Notes: generated by a model not told the origin, from the letters alone. DNA of 64,000 nucleotides from Emiliania huxleyi CCMP1516 (GCF_000372725.1 NW_005201381.1:121953-185952); one strand, 5' to 3'; counted from the first letter of the stretch, positions 40,651-52,398 are shown. Made by a program: numbers and translations.

Positions 40651-41600
40651 ATGGCGAGCGTTGTCAAGAAGCCTGCCGCCTCGCCGGCCGCGGCGGCGGT
40701 CTACTCTTTCCGCGAGCCAGTGGAGAAACTTCCGTGGCGCTCGCACTTCTCTTCGCTCCTGCTGTCGGCCGACTGGCTGAACACCGCCATCGAGCTGACG
40801 GTCCTGCTGACGCTCACCGCAATGGCGACGCTGCTCCCGGCGTCCCGAGTCGACGTGCCTGGGTCGATGCGGCTCGGTCAGCTCTCCGCCTTCCTGTGGG
40901 CTGCGTCGCTCACGCGGCGCGTCTACAATGCATACCTCGAGGCCGTCTTCTTCGCCTGTCCTGCGCGGCGGACGCAGCCGCCACGCGAGCACGCACTCAA
41001 GGCGGAGAGCGATCTGTGCGGTCGCGACCGCGAGCAGCTCGCCGCCCTCGTCTACCACGACCGCATGACGCTCCTCTCGCAGCTCACGCTCGTCCTGGCA
41101 CTGTCTGCGACACTTCTGAGACACACGTCCTTCCCGTCCCCACCACGCGCACCTACGCACGGCACCACCTCTCATCGCCTCGCCTTCGGCACGCCCGTGT
41201 GGCCTACCCGCGGCCGCTGCCCGACGTGTCCCGGCACACTGCCCTGCAGGTACTACGGAGTGCCGGGCTTCTACCCCGCCTTCGACTCTCGGCTGGCTGG
41301 CGCACCGGCGACACGAAGCTGGCCACGCTCGAGGGCGACGAGAGGCTTCTCGGAGCCGTTCTCTGAGCCTCGCTGTAGGTTGCGGTCCGGCTGGCCCGTC
41401 TTGTGGCCCACCACTACCTCCTCTCCTTTGGCATGTGAAACCACACGATTCCGCAACTCCGGCTCCCGCCGCCGCAGAGCCCCCAGGGCACCGTCCTCGG
41501 CACCTTCTCGTAGGTACTGGGCCCACCGCGCGCTCCACGTCGTGCCGTTTCTCTGGCGGCGCATCCACGTGCGCTTCCTCCCGCCTCCACTCCCGCCTCT
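40651..41600 (+). CDS. Fatty-acid hydroxylase/sterol desaturase-like protein, incomplete
   Basis: ATG at 40651 (MASVVKKPAASPAAAAVYSF). Exon 1 to about 41110 has two membrane helices (TAIELTVLLTLTAMATLLPA; LLSQLTLVLALSATLL) and LAALVYHDRM. Further exons start at 41250 (YYGVPGFYPAF), about 41383 (VAVRLARLVAHHYLLSFG) and 41517 (YWAHRALHVVPFLWRRIHV). The last has the first His box of the di-iron hydroxylase family (HRxxH, then RRIH). The remaining His boxes should follow, but a C/T-rich intron (41575-41870) and the 664-N gap intervene. Donor positions are unresolved. Confidence 0.6.
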
Positions 41601-42040
41601 CCCCTCCCGCCTCTCCCGCCTCCACCTCCACTCCCGCCTCCCGTCCCCGCCTCCACCTCCCGCTGCCTCTCCACTCCCGCCTCCACAGCCGCGTCTCTCA
41701 TGCCGCTTCCAGCCACCGCCGCTGCCGCCGCTTCTCTCATCGCCGCCTACGTCGCCGCTGCCGCCTCTCTCCTTTCGCCCTCTCTCTCTTTGCTGCTGCC
41801 TCTCTTCTCGCCACCTCTGCCTGCCCTGCCGCCTGCCTGCCTGCCCGTTCGCTCCCTCCCCGAGCGGCAGAGGCGAATAGAAACGCGTCCCTCGATTTCC
41901 TCCACTCACGGTCCTCTCCCTCTATAACGTAATTCGGATCAAGAAGGTAACGTAATTGAATTTCGCCCAAGTGACGAAGCCGGTCGAATGATGTGACGCA
42001 AAATCCACGCACGATCCGCACACTCGGGACCGACACTCGG

Positions 42041-42704
42041 NNNNNNNNNNNNNNNNNNNNNNNNNNNNNNNNNNNNNNNNNNNNNNNNNNNNNNNNNNNN
42101 NNNNNNNNNNNNNNNNNNNNNNNNNNNNNNNNNNNNNNNNNNNNNNNNNNNNNNNNNNNNNNNNNNNNNNNNNNNNNNNNNNNNNNNNNNNNNNNNNNNN
42201 NNNNNNNNNNNNNNNNNNNNNNNNNNNNNNNNNNNNNNNNNNNNNNNNNNNNNNNNNNNNNNNNNNNNNNNNNNNNNNNNNNNNNNNNNNNNNNNNNNNN
42301 NNNNNNNNNNNNNNNNNNNNNNNNNNNNNNNNNNNNNNNNNNNNNNNNNNNNNNNNNNNNNNNNNNNNNNNNNNNNNNNNNNNNNNNNNNNNNNNNNNNN
42401 NNNNNNNNNNNNNNNNNNNNNNNNNNNNNNNNNNNNNNNNNNNNNNNNNNNNNNNNNNNNNNNNNNNNNNNNNNNNNNNNNNNNNNNNNNNNNNNNNNNN
42501 NNNNNNNNNNNNNNNNNNNNNNNNNNNNNNNNNNNNNNNNNNNNNNNNNNNNNNNNNNNNNNNNNNNNNNNNNNNNNNNNNNNNNNNNNNNNNNNNNNNN
42601 NNNNNNNNNNNNNNNNNNNNNNNNNNNNNNNNNNNNNNNNNNNNNNNNNNNNNNNNNNNNNNNNNNNNNNNNNNNNNNNNNNNNNNNNNNNNNNNNNNNN
42701 NNNN
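42041..42704. other. Assembly gap (664 N)
   Basis: 664 consecutive N, a sized gap. It probably hides the 3' exons of the hydroxylase-like gene and/or the 5' part of the next gene. Confidence 1.
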
Positions 42705-42954
42705 GTCATCCGATTGGCCCACGAGGGAACAAGAGCTGCAACTTCACTTTCGCCGCGCTCGGCGGCGTCTGGGACTGCTGGCGCGGCGCCGTAGAACTGC
42801 AGCACAGTTCTTGCACTCTGGCGAAGGGCACACGTGTCTTGCTGCATCCAGCTGCTACTGGCAGCCGGACTCAGCTGCCAGTGCACAGCCGGACTCCTTC
42901 ACGCTCCGTGCACTCTCTGTACGCTCTCTTCGTACACGCTAGGTTCGGCACGCG

Positions 42955-43310
42955 CAAGACCGGGCGCGCGATGCGCTTCCCCGAGTGCGCCACGTCTCGC
43001 GACGTCGCCGACGACGCCGCGGGCAAGCGGCGGGCGACCAACCCGTTGGGTAACATCACCTCGCCGGCGATCGTGCGCAGCGCCCAAACCGCGCCCCTTG
43101 TGTGTAGCCGAGCCAGCAGCCGCGAAGACGCATCCTCGACATTGCTGTGTTCGGTCGTATTCTCGCGACGCTCTGACTGCACCACACGACGCCGTGAGAT
43201 CACGCCCTCTTCCCCCCGCATTCCCACCCGTACAGGTCCTCAGCCCCGTGCTAGCGGTGGTCGCGCTCGCGGCGGCCAAGCTGGCTGCCACCCGCTTCTC
43301 GATCGCCTGA
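42955..43310 (+). CDS. Last two exons of an unknown gene with C-terminal membrane helix
   Basis: Exon 42955-43099 (FGTRKTGRAMRFPECATSRD; NPLGNITSPAIVRSAQTAPL) follows the acceptor CGCTAG. Intron 43100-43235 has GT donor and AG acceptor. The last exon 43236-43310 reads VLSPVLAVVALAAAKLAATR and FSIA, stop TGA. The joined frame is clean, but I recognise no family. Confidence 0.4.
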
Positions 43311-46021
43311 GGCCGCGACTCTCGACTCCCCGCCCGCCGCCGGCCTTTGGTCCCTTTCCCGCCCCCCCCCCCCCCCCCGAGTCCTGGGGGCCGGGGGGGA
43401 AGGGGGGGGCTGCGGGAGACGCGACTGACGGCGACGATCGGGGCGCGCGACGTCAGTCGCGACACGTGTAGGACTACGAGTTAGGAGTGTCAGCGGTAGA
43501 GCGCCGCCGGGGCCACAACACCCGGTGGGCGCATATGCTGGAGAGAGAGAGCCACAGTCTCTCAGCGCGTGGGGGGCGTGGCCATGCAAAGCGATGGGAT
43601 TTGTGGGTCGCGGGTAGAGGGTTAGGAGCGCGTACAGTGGTTAGTGCAGCAGCTCGAGTGCAGCAGCGTGATCAACAAAACCATGTTTCGCCGTTCTTTT
43701 TTTACTTTTGTTTTCATGGGAATTCGGCGTATTGCGGCGCCATCGGTTCTCTGGTAGGACGGGAACGAGATGATAGTAGGGAGTAGAAGAAAGCAAAGAG
43801 GAGCCCTGCGCACGCACGACTCCGCAGGAGAAACCCCTTCACAGAAAACTGCGGCCGCCAGCGACTGAGCGTCTCGCTGGCGGACGGGGAGAGGAACACA
43901 AAGGGACGTCCGGACGTCCATCCACTGGGATGAGAATACTGCTTACTGGAGATCTGAGGTCGAATCTGCCGATTCCACAGCCGCCCACAGGAGCGCCGCC
44001 TCAACACGGGGTCTCGGCTCTATCGAGCCATGCTAGCTCCAGCCGCAGCCCCACCCGGCCGCCCGAGGGTGTTCCCGCAGGCAGAGAAGACCAATCCTGG
44101 GGGAAGTAACCCTATCACGCCTTGCGACAGCCTGTCGGCGCTGCTGACCGTGCCACCTCTCTGCTGCACAATTGATCACCTCGACCTGCATAGCTCCGCG
44201 GCCTTAGTATCCAGCATTCAGTGACTACCTGATCGTACGGCCAGTATAGGAAGGTGTCCTTCCAGCTGCGTGCACGCTTCTGACGCAAATCGCAATGCAT
44301 TCGCAACGCAATATATGCGCGTCACACACACTGCCTTGGATATTGGCTGCTGCCCGCTGGCACTCTCGAGGCTATGCCTACACAGCCTCGCGCGCATGGC
44401 AGTCAAGAGGAACCACGCACCTTCTCAGGACAGCGCCGGCGCCTCTCTCTTGGACCGGCAAACGTGTGGTGTCGTGTCACCAATGTGCGACCAGTGCGGC
44501 ATCGCGCCATCGACAGCTCTGAACTGCGCCTCACCACTGACCGGGAAGGCCGCCAAGGGGCCAGCACAGGTCGCACATTGTGGCAGCAGTCAGCAGTGCA
44601 TGTCTGATAGCTAGAGCAGCAGCGTCGGGGTCGCAGGGTTGGTCGGATCGTGTCAAGCCTCTCGCCCGGCCGGCCGCGTGCAGACGTCGGCCTGTCTGCT
44701 GTCTGGAGTGATCTGTCGGCGGTCACGGGTCACGCGCCGCTCGGGAGCCGCGGCGCAGCCTCCAGAGACTGCAACGACAGCGAGCATACGCGCACGCGAC
44801 TAAGCAGCTAACTCGAGGGGTTTCCTCAATCAACCGAACGCACTAGGCTGGCGAAAAAACCGGGGCGCGGGATTAGTGCGCGACGGGACCCTTCCCGGGC
44901 CCCTCCGGGGGGGGCCCGGTGCACCCGGTCGGTGCTAATAGAGATAGTAATAGAGCCGGGGCCCCGTTTCCGCACTGCTGCGCGGCGCACGGTGCCTCCG
45001 GGCCGGGCCCCCCCGCGCCCCCCCAGAAACCCCCCCCGGGTAAACCCCGAAAATTCCCGGATTTTCCTAGGCATGTTCGGGTATTACCCGCTAGAGATCG
45101 CCGTGGGTCACTGGTAGGCCTTCCTTATTGTTGTTCAGCTGGCCTATCGGCTAACGCGTTAGCTGCTGTAGTTTGTTGGGGCGCCCCACTGTTGTTCTGT
45201 TGTTACTGTTAACACTAGCAACACCCAACACTGTTCAGCTCCCAACGTTTGGCAGCTCTAAGGACTAAGCCTGGTGGAGGCCTCGACCATTTCACGCCGC
45301 CTAAGTTCTTTTTCTGGGAGTTGCATTCTAAATTTATTTGGGTTTACTTGTGTTCCTGTTAGTGCCAGTGCGCGCCAGTCCCGTGGCCGTGCCCAGTGTT
45401 GTGCGAGAGGTTACCAAATTCTTTTTTTCGGCACGGGACTGGCTCCTGTGTTTAGTGCCAGTGCGCGCCACCGCCAGTCCCGTGCCTAGCCCTAGGAGAT
45501 AATTCCAGCAGCCACGCCCACGGCCACGCGCTAAAATTCTTTTGGTGTGTGCCGTACCCGACCCCCCCCCCCCACGATTTCTTTCGTCATCGTTCTTTTC
45601 TCTTTTGTTTTTAAAACTGCGCTTCTCTTATTCTATGTTCTTTTTTCGCACACCGTCCTCGCAGGAGTCGCTTAGGTGGCTCCCGTGGTGTACCTGTGTC
45701 TCGAGACCTGTGTTAGTGCCAGTGTTTGTTATGACCCCCCCCAGTGAACACTCCAGTGAGGGAGGGCGAGACGATCGAGGGGTCCCGTACCATGCGGAAT
45801 CGACCCTATCCAGTGCTCACAAGTGCTCAAGTGCCAGTGGCAGTATGCGCGCCAGTCCCGTGCGGCCCAGTTGTGCGAGGGAGTTTTGTTGTCTAGAACT
45901 TACCCAAACGAGCGATTTCTTTTCCCCGTTCTTTTGTTTTGTTTCGTCGCTGGCTGGTGCGGGCTGCGCTTTGTTTGTTTGCCACACACACGCACGCTTT
46001 TGGGGTCACCCCCCCCCCCAC
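43311..46021. other. Long non-coding, repeat-rich stretch
   Basis: C/G runs at 43363-43406, G/C palindromic block 44880-45070, repeated GTGCGCGCCAGTCCCGTG units (45365-45490) and R1 copy 45726-45832. No supportable gene. Confidence 0.5.
45726..45832 (+). repeat. R1 repeat copy
   Basis: TGTTATGACCCCCCCCAGTG through GGAATCGACCCTATCCAGTG. Confidence 0.9.
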
Positions 46022-46220
46022 CCCGAAAGAAAGAAAGAAAGAAAAACAGACAACCCAAGGGAGGGATGGGAGGACGGCACGCGCCGCCACCACACAGGGA
46101 TTTTAAGGAGAGGAGCCGGCGCCCACCCTAACCCTTGGTCGTCTGCCTCTTTCTATCTCCCTTCGCAGTCCCTCGCCGATTCCTCGCTGCAACCTTCTTT
46201 TCACCTTTTGTCGTCGCTCT
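46022..46220 (-). mobile_element. LINE 3' tail
   Basis: GAAAGAAAGAAAG tail, AGGGAGGGATGGGAGGACGG and ATTTTAAGGAGAGG on plus, ending about 280 bp upstream of ISY1, followed by a 45-bp (GA)n tract (46236-46281). Confidence 0.8.
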
Positions 46221-46233
46221 CCTCTTGAGCTCT

Positions 46234-46285
<52 letters not shown>

Positions 46286-46498
46286 CTCTCTTGAGCTCTC
46301 CTCCCTCTCTCCGACCCGCTTTTCTTTTTCGGGCTCCGCCCAAGAGCCTGCAGAAGCGCGTCGTGCAACAGGCTCACTGCCCGCTCCGCGGGCCACCGCA
46401 CCCGCACCCGCACCCGCGCGCCGCGCCGCGCCCGCGCCGGCGCCGCCAACGCACCGTGTGCGCCACCGACGCGCTGCGCGCCCGCCGCCGCAGGCCCG

Positions 46499-48468
46499 AT
46501 GGCGCGCAATGAGGAGAAGGCGCAGGCGATGCTCAACCGCTTCGTGGTGGCGAAGCGGGACGCGAACCGGGTGGACATGACGAAGCGGCCGTACCTCGCC
46601 TCGGAGTGCGAGGACGTGTCGCACTGCGAGGTTTACCGCGGCCAGATCCTCAAGGAGCTGTCGAAGAAGGTGTCGCTCATCCAAAACGAGGGGCTGGATG
46701 AGCACCGCGTGCGTGACCTCAACGACGCGATCAACAAGCTCATCCGAGAGAAGGGGCACTGGGAGCGCCAGATCAAAAAGCTAGGAGGCGCCCGCGCCCC
46801 ACCACCCCCTCCGCCCCCACGCCCGCCGCCCGCCGCCCGCCGCCCCCCTCCTCCGCCGCCCTCCACCGCTCCCCCGCCCCAGCCCCGCCCCGCCCCGCCC
46901 CACGGCTCGACCTTACCGCCCGCTCCAAACCGCGTGCGCGTCAGGCGCGGACCACTTTCGGACGGCGCCGCGGTTATTCGAGGACGACGCGGAGGAGGTT
47001 GCGACCACACCGCTCACCCACACTTTGAATGCCGTGCCAGCTCCTCTCGTCTAGACGTGGAGTCGCGTTTGACTAGCCTGGCCCTCGCCCCACCACCTTG
47101 CGTGTGTGTGGAGAAGTTCACCGTACCTTCCCTTACCTTAGGTTGTGCCGGGGAGAGGGTCGACCCGCTGACTTTACCGCCGCCCGAAGGCCGAGCGACC
47201 GCTCCCTGGAGCCTTCCCGACGCCGTGAATAGGTACCGCTACTTTGGCGCCGCCAAGAAGCTGCCGGGGGTACGAGAGCTCTTCCGCAAGCGCGCGGCCG
47301 GGGGCGGAGCGGCAACCCTCCTGGTCTGTTTGTGTCTGACAGCCGGCGTGTCTTTCTTGTCTTCAGGCGCGCGCCCGAGCGCGAGAAGCGGACGCGATTC
47401 GAGATGATGAAGGGCATCGACGCCGACTACTACGGGTACCGCGACGACGACGACGGCGTGCTCGAGGAGCTGGAGCGGGCGGCGGAGGAGGGCTCCCTCC
47501 AGCAGGCGCGCGAGGGCGGGGAGGGGCAGCGGGCAGGCACTTTTCCGAGAACGTTCCGAGACACCTCAGAGCTCTCGAGGCACCGGAGCTTCCTAGCTGG
47601 AGAGCTAGCTGGAGAGGGAGGGGAGGGCGGGGGGAGGGGGAGGGTGTGTGTGGGTGTGTGGGGGGGGGGGCGGGGGCGACACACTTCCAACACTTCCGAG
47701 ACACCTCCGCGACGTTTCCGCAACACCGTTCGGACCCTCCAGCTGGCGCGCCAGGACGCAGACACCTTCCTACCGAGCCAGACCTGCCAGAGACACCTGC
47801 AAGAGACCTCCCGCCTTCAGGACGCGCAAGCAGGCGCCTGCCTCCTCCTCTCTCTCCTCACACGCCGCGTCTTCCTTTTTGTCTGCAGGCGCGCGAGGAC
47901 TGGGAGGCGCGCAAGGCGGCGCGGCTGGCGGCGGGCGAGCCCGGCGGGCGGGGGCCGAGCCGCCGGCGACGCGCCCCCGCGCTGAACCTTCTCGGAACTT
48001 TCGTGCAGGCGAGCCGGCGGACGAGGAGGAGTCGGACGGGGAGGGCGACGGCGAGGACGCGCGGAGAGCAGAGCGGTTCCAGGTGCTCTCGCCGCTCCCG
48101 CCCTCCCTGCGCCTCTGCTCTCGCGGTCCCTCTCCCCTCGGCGAGGATGCCTCTCCCTCCCCTTCGCCGCCTCTTCCCTCCCAAACTGCCCCCCTCCTCC
48201 CTCTCTCCCGACTGCCCTCGCCGCCTCCCACTCTCCGCCTGTACCCGCCTGTACCTCACCGCCCTGGCTCCATGATCTCTCTCTCCCCAGCCCTCATCCA
48301 CTCCCCCGCACCTTCCAGGAGGCGCTGCCAGACCGCGAGGCGATCGAGCGCGCCATCCTCGAGAAGCGGAAGCGGGAGATGCTCGCGATGCTCGGCGGCG
48401 GCGACGCGGGCGGCGCGCCCAAACACAAGGAGGAGGGGTCGATCAACCTCGTGCCGAAGAGCTGGTAG
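46499..48468 (+). CDS. ISY1: ISY1 homologue, spliceosome-associated factor, 8 exons
   Basis: Nuclear pre-mRNA splicing factor of the Prp19/NTC group. Exons 46499-46787, 46945-46997, 47142-47158, 47233-47289, 47367-47505, 47889-47934, 48009-48082 and 48319-48468 sum to 825 nt, giving 274 residues with TAG, close to the usual length. Hallmarks: MARNEEKAQAMLNRFVVAKR, KRPYLASECEDVSHCEVYRG, NDAINKLIREKGHWERQIKK, GRGYRYFGAAKKLPGVRELF, RTRFEMMKGIDADYYGYRDD and the C-terminal INLVPKSW. Exon 3 is only 17 nt. Four of seven introns have GC donors. In six of seven, donor dinucleotide equals the first two bases of the next exon. ATG at 46499 follows the poly-pyrimidine/LINE-tail upstream region. Confidence 0.96.
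47506..47888 (+). repeat. ISY1 intron carrying family D-like units
   Basis: Starts GCGCGCGAGGGCGGGGAGG and is followed by exon GCGCGCGAGGACTGGGAGG. The interior has GTTCCGAGACACCTC and CTTCCGAGACACCTCC, as in the GLTP intron at 17405-17530. Confidence 0.75.
47935..48008 (+). other. ISY1 intron with exon-start copy and family F end
   Basis: Starts GCGAGCCCGGCGGGCGG; next exon starts GCGAGCCGGCGGACGAGG. Ends GAACCTTCTCGGAACTTTCG then TGCAG, matching the end of the ABCC intron at 154-300. Confidence 0.8.
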
Positions 48469-49021
48469 CGAGGGAGCTGCCCTCCCGCGGCCGCCGTGTC
48501 GCAGTGGGGCAGCGCCGGCCTCGGCATGGCGCGTACTTAAACTACTAACATTGTCGAGTCGGTCCGGCAGACTGAGTCCAGGAGAGTCGAAGCGCATGGA
48601 GTTTAGAGAGCGGGCAGCGTCACGGGGAGAGAGGTTCCAGGGGCAGGGCCGCGCGCTCACAGTGTGTCGCTGGTGTGTCGACTGTCGTGTGCCGTGTGTG
48701 CCGGAGGTGTGGCGTTGCGTTTATGCTGTTTTCATGTTCTGTCCCTTAAGAATTGAGAGGAACACGCTAGCAAACACACGAGATACCAACGAACCGCATT
48801 ACTCGCGAGCTCGTTTTCTCATCTCCTAGAGCGCGTCAGTCTCAGTGACAGAGTGTCGTTATTCTCCCCTACCGCCCTAGAATGTAGAAACTTGCTACTT
48901 GGTACTGCATTGTTGAAACGTGGGCCTACCAAGCGCCGAGAACAGGCCGTGTGCCGCGAAAGTAGACCTCGGGTCACCGGTCACATGTCTGGGGTGGGGG
49001 GGGGAGGGGGGGGGGGGGCAG
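48469..49021. other. Intergenic, convergent 3' flanks
   Basis: No coding signal; a G-rich run at 48993-49030 precedes the ferredoxin-like gene's stop. Confidence 0.6.
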
Positions 49022-49619
49022 TCAGGGGGGTGGGCCCGAGGCGCGAGGGGCGCCGGCGGGAAAAAGGGGGCAGTGGCCGAGCGGTGGCGGCACACATGAG
49101 CTCAGGTCCGCGTTGGAGGCGGGCACGAGCGCAGTGAGGCCGTCCATCTCCTTGGTCAGCACAACACACGACGCCAGCCGCGAGCTGCGCGGAGCGGGGG
49201 CGTGCAGTCGGGTCTCGGGCGGTGGGGGAGACACGCTGTGACGCTGCTCCCACTCCCCGTGCATTCGCGCTGCTCGGCGCGCACTTGGGCTGCACGTGAT
49301 CGGCGGCGCTGGCATCGAGGAGCTCCTGCTCCTGCCAGCTGCACGGGCCAACCTTCTCAAAGTCGGCCACCGGAAGCACAATGTGGTCCTCGACTGAGCC
49401 GGGACCCTCGCCGAGCGTCACATAGTCCCAGGGCGAGTCGGCGCGCGCGCCGTGCAGGGGCAGCCCGTGGTGCTTTGCCGTCTCCAGCAGCGTCCAGCCG
49501 ACCATTCCCGCCACCGTCACTCGCTTCTTGTGCTTCTCAAAGATGAAGTTGACCTTGAGCCTGCGGGCGGGCGCGGAGGGCGGCGCGGCGTGTCGGCGCG
49601 GGGCTCGGCGCGGCAGCAC
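49022..49619 (-). CDS. Ferredoxin-like [2Fe-2S]-fold protein lacking the usual cysteine ligands
   Basis: Exons 49619-49285 and 49184-49022 (intron 49185-49284, GT donor, AG acceptor). After a basic leader the fold reads LKVNFIFEKHKKRVTVAGMV, GWTLLETAKHHGLPLHGARA, ADFEKVGPCSWQEQELLDAS, then across the intron SRLASCVVLTKEMDGLTALV PA. The layout is that of mitochondrial adrenodoxin-type ferredoxins, but the C-x5-C-x2-C cluster loop is replaced by GARADSPWDYV and the fourth Cys is shifted by one. A structural role, as for the complex I-associated ferredoxin of plants and algae, is the best guess. The 5' end may need another exon upstream of 49619, since GCCCGCCCGCAG precedes LKVNF. Confidence 0.7.
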
Positions 49620-49964
49620 AGGCGGCAGGGAGCGGCGCGCTGGGGCGGGAGCTCACGAGCTGTCGGCGACGGTCGCGAGACGCCGCACAGCCGCGCCGCG
49701 CCGAGCAAAGCCTAACATTTTTCGCTGCCCGGCTCGGTTCAAGAAGAAAACCATCCCAGACAACACAGAACACCAGCGGAGCCCGGTCGGCTCCATCCCC
49801 ACGCCCCACTTCGCCGCCTGCCAAATCCGTGTGGGGGCGCCTGGCACCGCGGCGCGATTAATTCTTTAAGTGAGTTGTTGTAGTAGCAATCCTGGTCTGC
49901 GCTGAGTCCTGAGACGCAAGGATTGCGAGGAGTGCTGCTCACAGCCCCTAGTGCGAGACAGAAT
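49620..49964. other. Intergenic or 5' region of the ferredoxin-like gene
   Basis: Possible leader exon to about 49700 on minus; otherwise no feature. Confidence 0.4.
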
Positions 49965-50215
49965 GTAGGTAGGTAGGTAGGTAGCAAGGTAGGAAGGTGA
50001 AGAACAGTCAGGCTCGGACTGGACACCAGCGCGGTATGGGTGGACGCGGGACAGGACACAGGAGAGTTGACTGACGGCACGCGTGAACGACACACACACA
50101 CACACAAGCCGTCACAAGACACTCAGCCATCTGGGCTGCCACACATCACGAGTAAGCGTACGGCACTACGCCACTCGCGGCCACGTCCCCCCCGTCGCCC
50201 CCCCCAGCACCCAAC
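49965..50215. repeat. R2 repeat copy (long)
   Basis: GTAGGTAGGTAGGTAG, GGTGAAGAACAGTCAGGCTC, GGACTGGACACCAGCGCGGT, then CACACACAAGCCGTCACAAG to CCCCCCCAGCAC. Matches 52513-52738. Confidence 0.9.
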
Positions 50216-50415
50216 CGAGCCCCAAGAGGCGGCTAAGGCACAAACAACAGCACAACATCACAGACAGGCGCGACAGGGCACGCGACGTGTGAGACTAGAG
50301 CAGGACTACAGCAGGCTGCTCCGCCTCTAGCAAACTCGCCGGCTGGCGGGGCACGGACGAGCACGCGTGTGGGTTCTTGTGAGGTGTCTATTGGACGCTC
50401 CCTCGCGAGCGAGCG

Positions 50416-52106
50416 ACGTATGGGTAATTTGGCCTGTGCGCGTTATTCTCGAATATCTTTGAGAATATAGAAGGTCCCGCGCACTTTCATATTCGAGAAT
50501 ATTCTCGAGAACATAGATGCCCCGGCCGGCTTTTCCCTCAAGAATATACGAGCTTTCCGCAGCCCTTGCTGAGGGAGGGTGTAGAGGATGTAGAGTGTAG
50601 AGCGCTGTAGAGCTGTAGAGATGTAGAGCGCTCTGGAGCGCTGTAGAGCTGTAGAGCTCTAAATCCGGCGCGTGACGATGTGAGTCCGATGTAGAGCGAT
50701 GTAGAGCGCGATTTTGTTGTAGAGTTTGTTGTAGAGGCTCTACAGCCAAACCGCCGGGAAGGCAGTTAACTCAAAGAGGTCGATCCGCGCTAATGGGGTG
50801 TCTCCGAGCTTACTGGAGCTCTGATGGACGGCCCTGACTATCCCTGACACACAGAGAGTCACTCTGACGGCACACAACACCCTATAACTGCGTCATGACC
50901 AGCCTGCCATGCGTCGCCGGTGCCGCATTCGTCGCAGTGCTTCTTTAGCAGGCGGTGGACTGTCGGCTGCGAGGACGGTCGCATTTGCGCGAGGCGAGGC
51001 GAGCATTGCTGCGCATTGCATGCGCCATGACTCGCGCCAGCGCGTGCGGGAGCTCCTGGCTGAGCGTTGAGTCCAGGCGAGTTGCGCTGGCCACGATCGT
51101 AACGCCGAGCCGAGCTGACGCGCCGAGGCGCCGGTCAGTCGCAGCCGTGAGGCATGTCACTGCAGCAGAGGCACCTGCCACCCATTGGGCGGGCAGACAG
51201 AAGGCCAGGGCAGCACTGGCAAGCGCAACGCGCCTCATGTCGGAGAGCGACCGTGCCTCGTTCGCCGCTTATGATGTAGAGTTTGTTGAGCACTTGAGCA
51301 CTGGATAGGGTCGATTCCGCATGGTACGGGACCCCTCGATCGTCTCGCCCACCCTCACTGGTGTGTTCATTGGGGGGGGTCATAACAAACACGGTACAGG
51401 ATCGAGGTGCACGCTGCCGAAGCAGTGTCGTCCCCCCTCTCCCCGACGGCGATGGCGGTGTGACCGATCGAGCTACAAGAGGAGCTTGTTCAGCAGGATC
51501 CGGGATAGTCAGATGCACTACTAGAGTTTGTTGTTGTATGATAGTAGTGTGGCAGTCTGGTCGGAGGGCGCCCGGGTCGCCCCGGAGCGGCCCCGCGCGG
51601 GGAGGTGGGTGGAGGGCGGGCACCACGCCATCGGGCAGGCCACGCGGGGACGCAGCCGGGGCCAGCGCGCGGCGCTAGAGGAGAGATTTCACGTTGTAGA
51701 GCGCCTCTACATCGCTCTACATCGGACTCACATCGTCCCGCGCCGGATGTAGAGCTCTACAGCTCTACAGCGCTCCAGAGCGCTCTCTCTACATCTCTAC
51801 ATCTCTATACCGCACAGTAGGTTTCAGGTCGAGAGAGAGAGATATTTTAGAAACCAGGTCGATGCCGACTGAAATCTTTAAGTTTTGGAGGTTCTGGAGC
51901 GGGTTTGGGAGCGACTTTTGGCACTTTGGAGCGATTTTTGGCCTCCGAGCTCCGTCGACCTGTCGGTCGAAATATTCTCCGTTTGTTGTAATATTCTCAT
52001 TATTCGAGAATATTCTCGAGAATATAGAGGGTCGGGGAGAATATATGCAAAAGATAGATAGTACTGGGCGAGAATAACGCGCACAGGCTAAATTGGGTAT
52101 GCCAGC
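50416..52106. mobile_element. Fold-back element with 330-400 bp imperfect inverted arms
   Basis: Left arm 50416-50745 and right arm 51692-52106 are inverted. The outer part shares GCCTGTGCGCGTTATTCTCG and TATTCGAGAATATTCTCGAG; the inner part shares GCGCTCTGGAGCGCTGTAGA, GACGATGTGAGTCCGATGTA and GAGCGATGTAGAG. The loop of about 950 bp holds an R1 long copy (51286-51500). No transposase ORF. Could be a Foldback-type DNA element or a hairpin RNA source. Confidence 0.7.
51286..51500 (-). repeat. R1 repeat, long copy inside the fold-back loop
   Basis: Near-identical to 34891-35095 through GAGGTGCACGCTGCCGAAGC and GTGTGACCGATCGAGCTACA. Confidence 0.9.
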
Positions 52107-52161
52107 CCGTGCTGCGGAGCAGCCTCGCCATTCGGAGCCGCATTCCGCCGGCACCGTCCTT

Positions 52162-52180
52162 GAGAGATTTTTAGAAGACA
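52162..52180 (+). mobile_element. TIR-type end
   Basis: GAGAGATTTTTAGAAGACA resembles the right end of the 38900-40396 element in reverse. Confidence 0.5.
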
Positions 52181-52398
52181 AAAAATCTGCACTCACAGTG
52201 ACTTGGGCTCGGCAGCTTGTTCCTTGAGTGCGCCCCGCCGTGGCGAGACGCACTCGACGAGGACGGCTTCGCCGGCGGTACCGAGTCGCACAGGCCGGCA
52301 ACAGTTGCAGCGAGGTGTGTGTGTGTGTACGAGGCGCCGCTTCGACGAAGCGAGGTTGGTAGGCGAGAGTCTGTCTGCGGGGCTTACGAGTCGCGCTG

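Noticed and set aside
44880-45070. Palindromic G/C blocks resembling a replication or packaging signal
   Set aside because: Imperfect and isolated, with no associated gene; likely low-complexity sequence.
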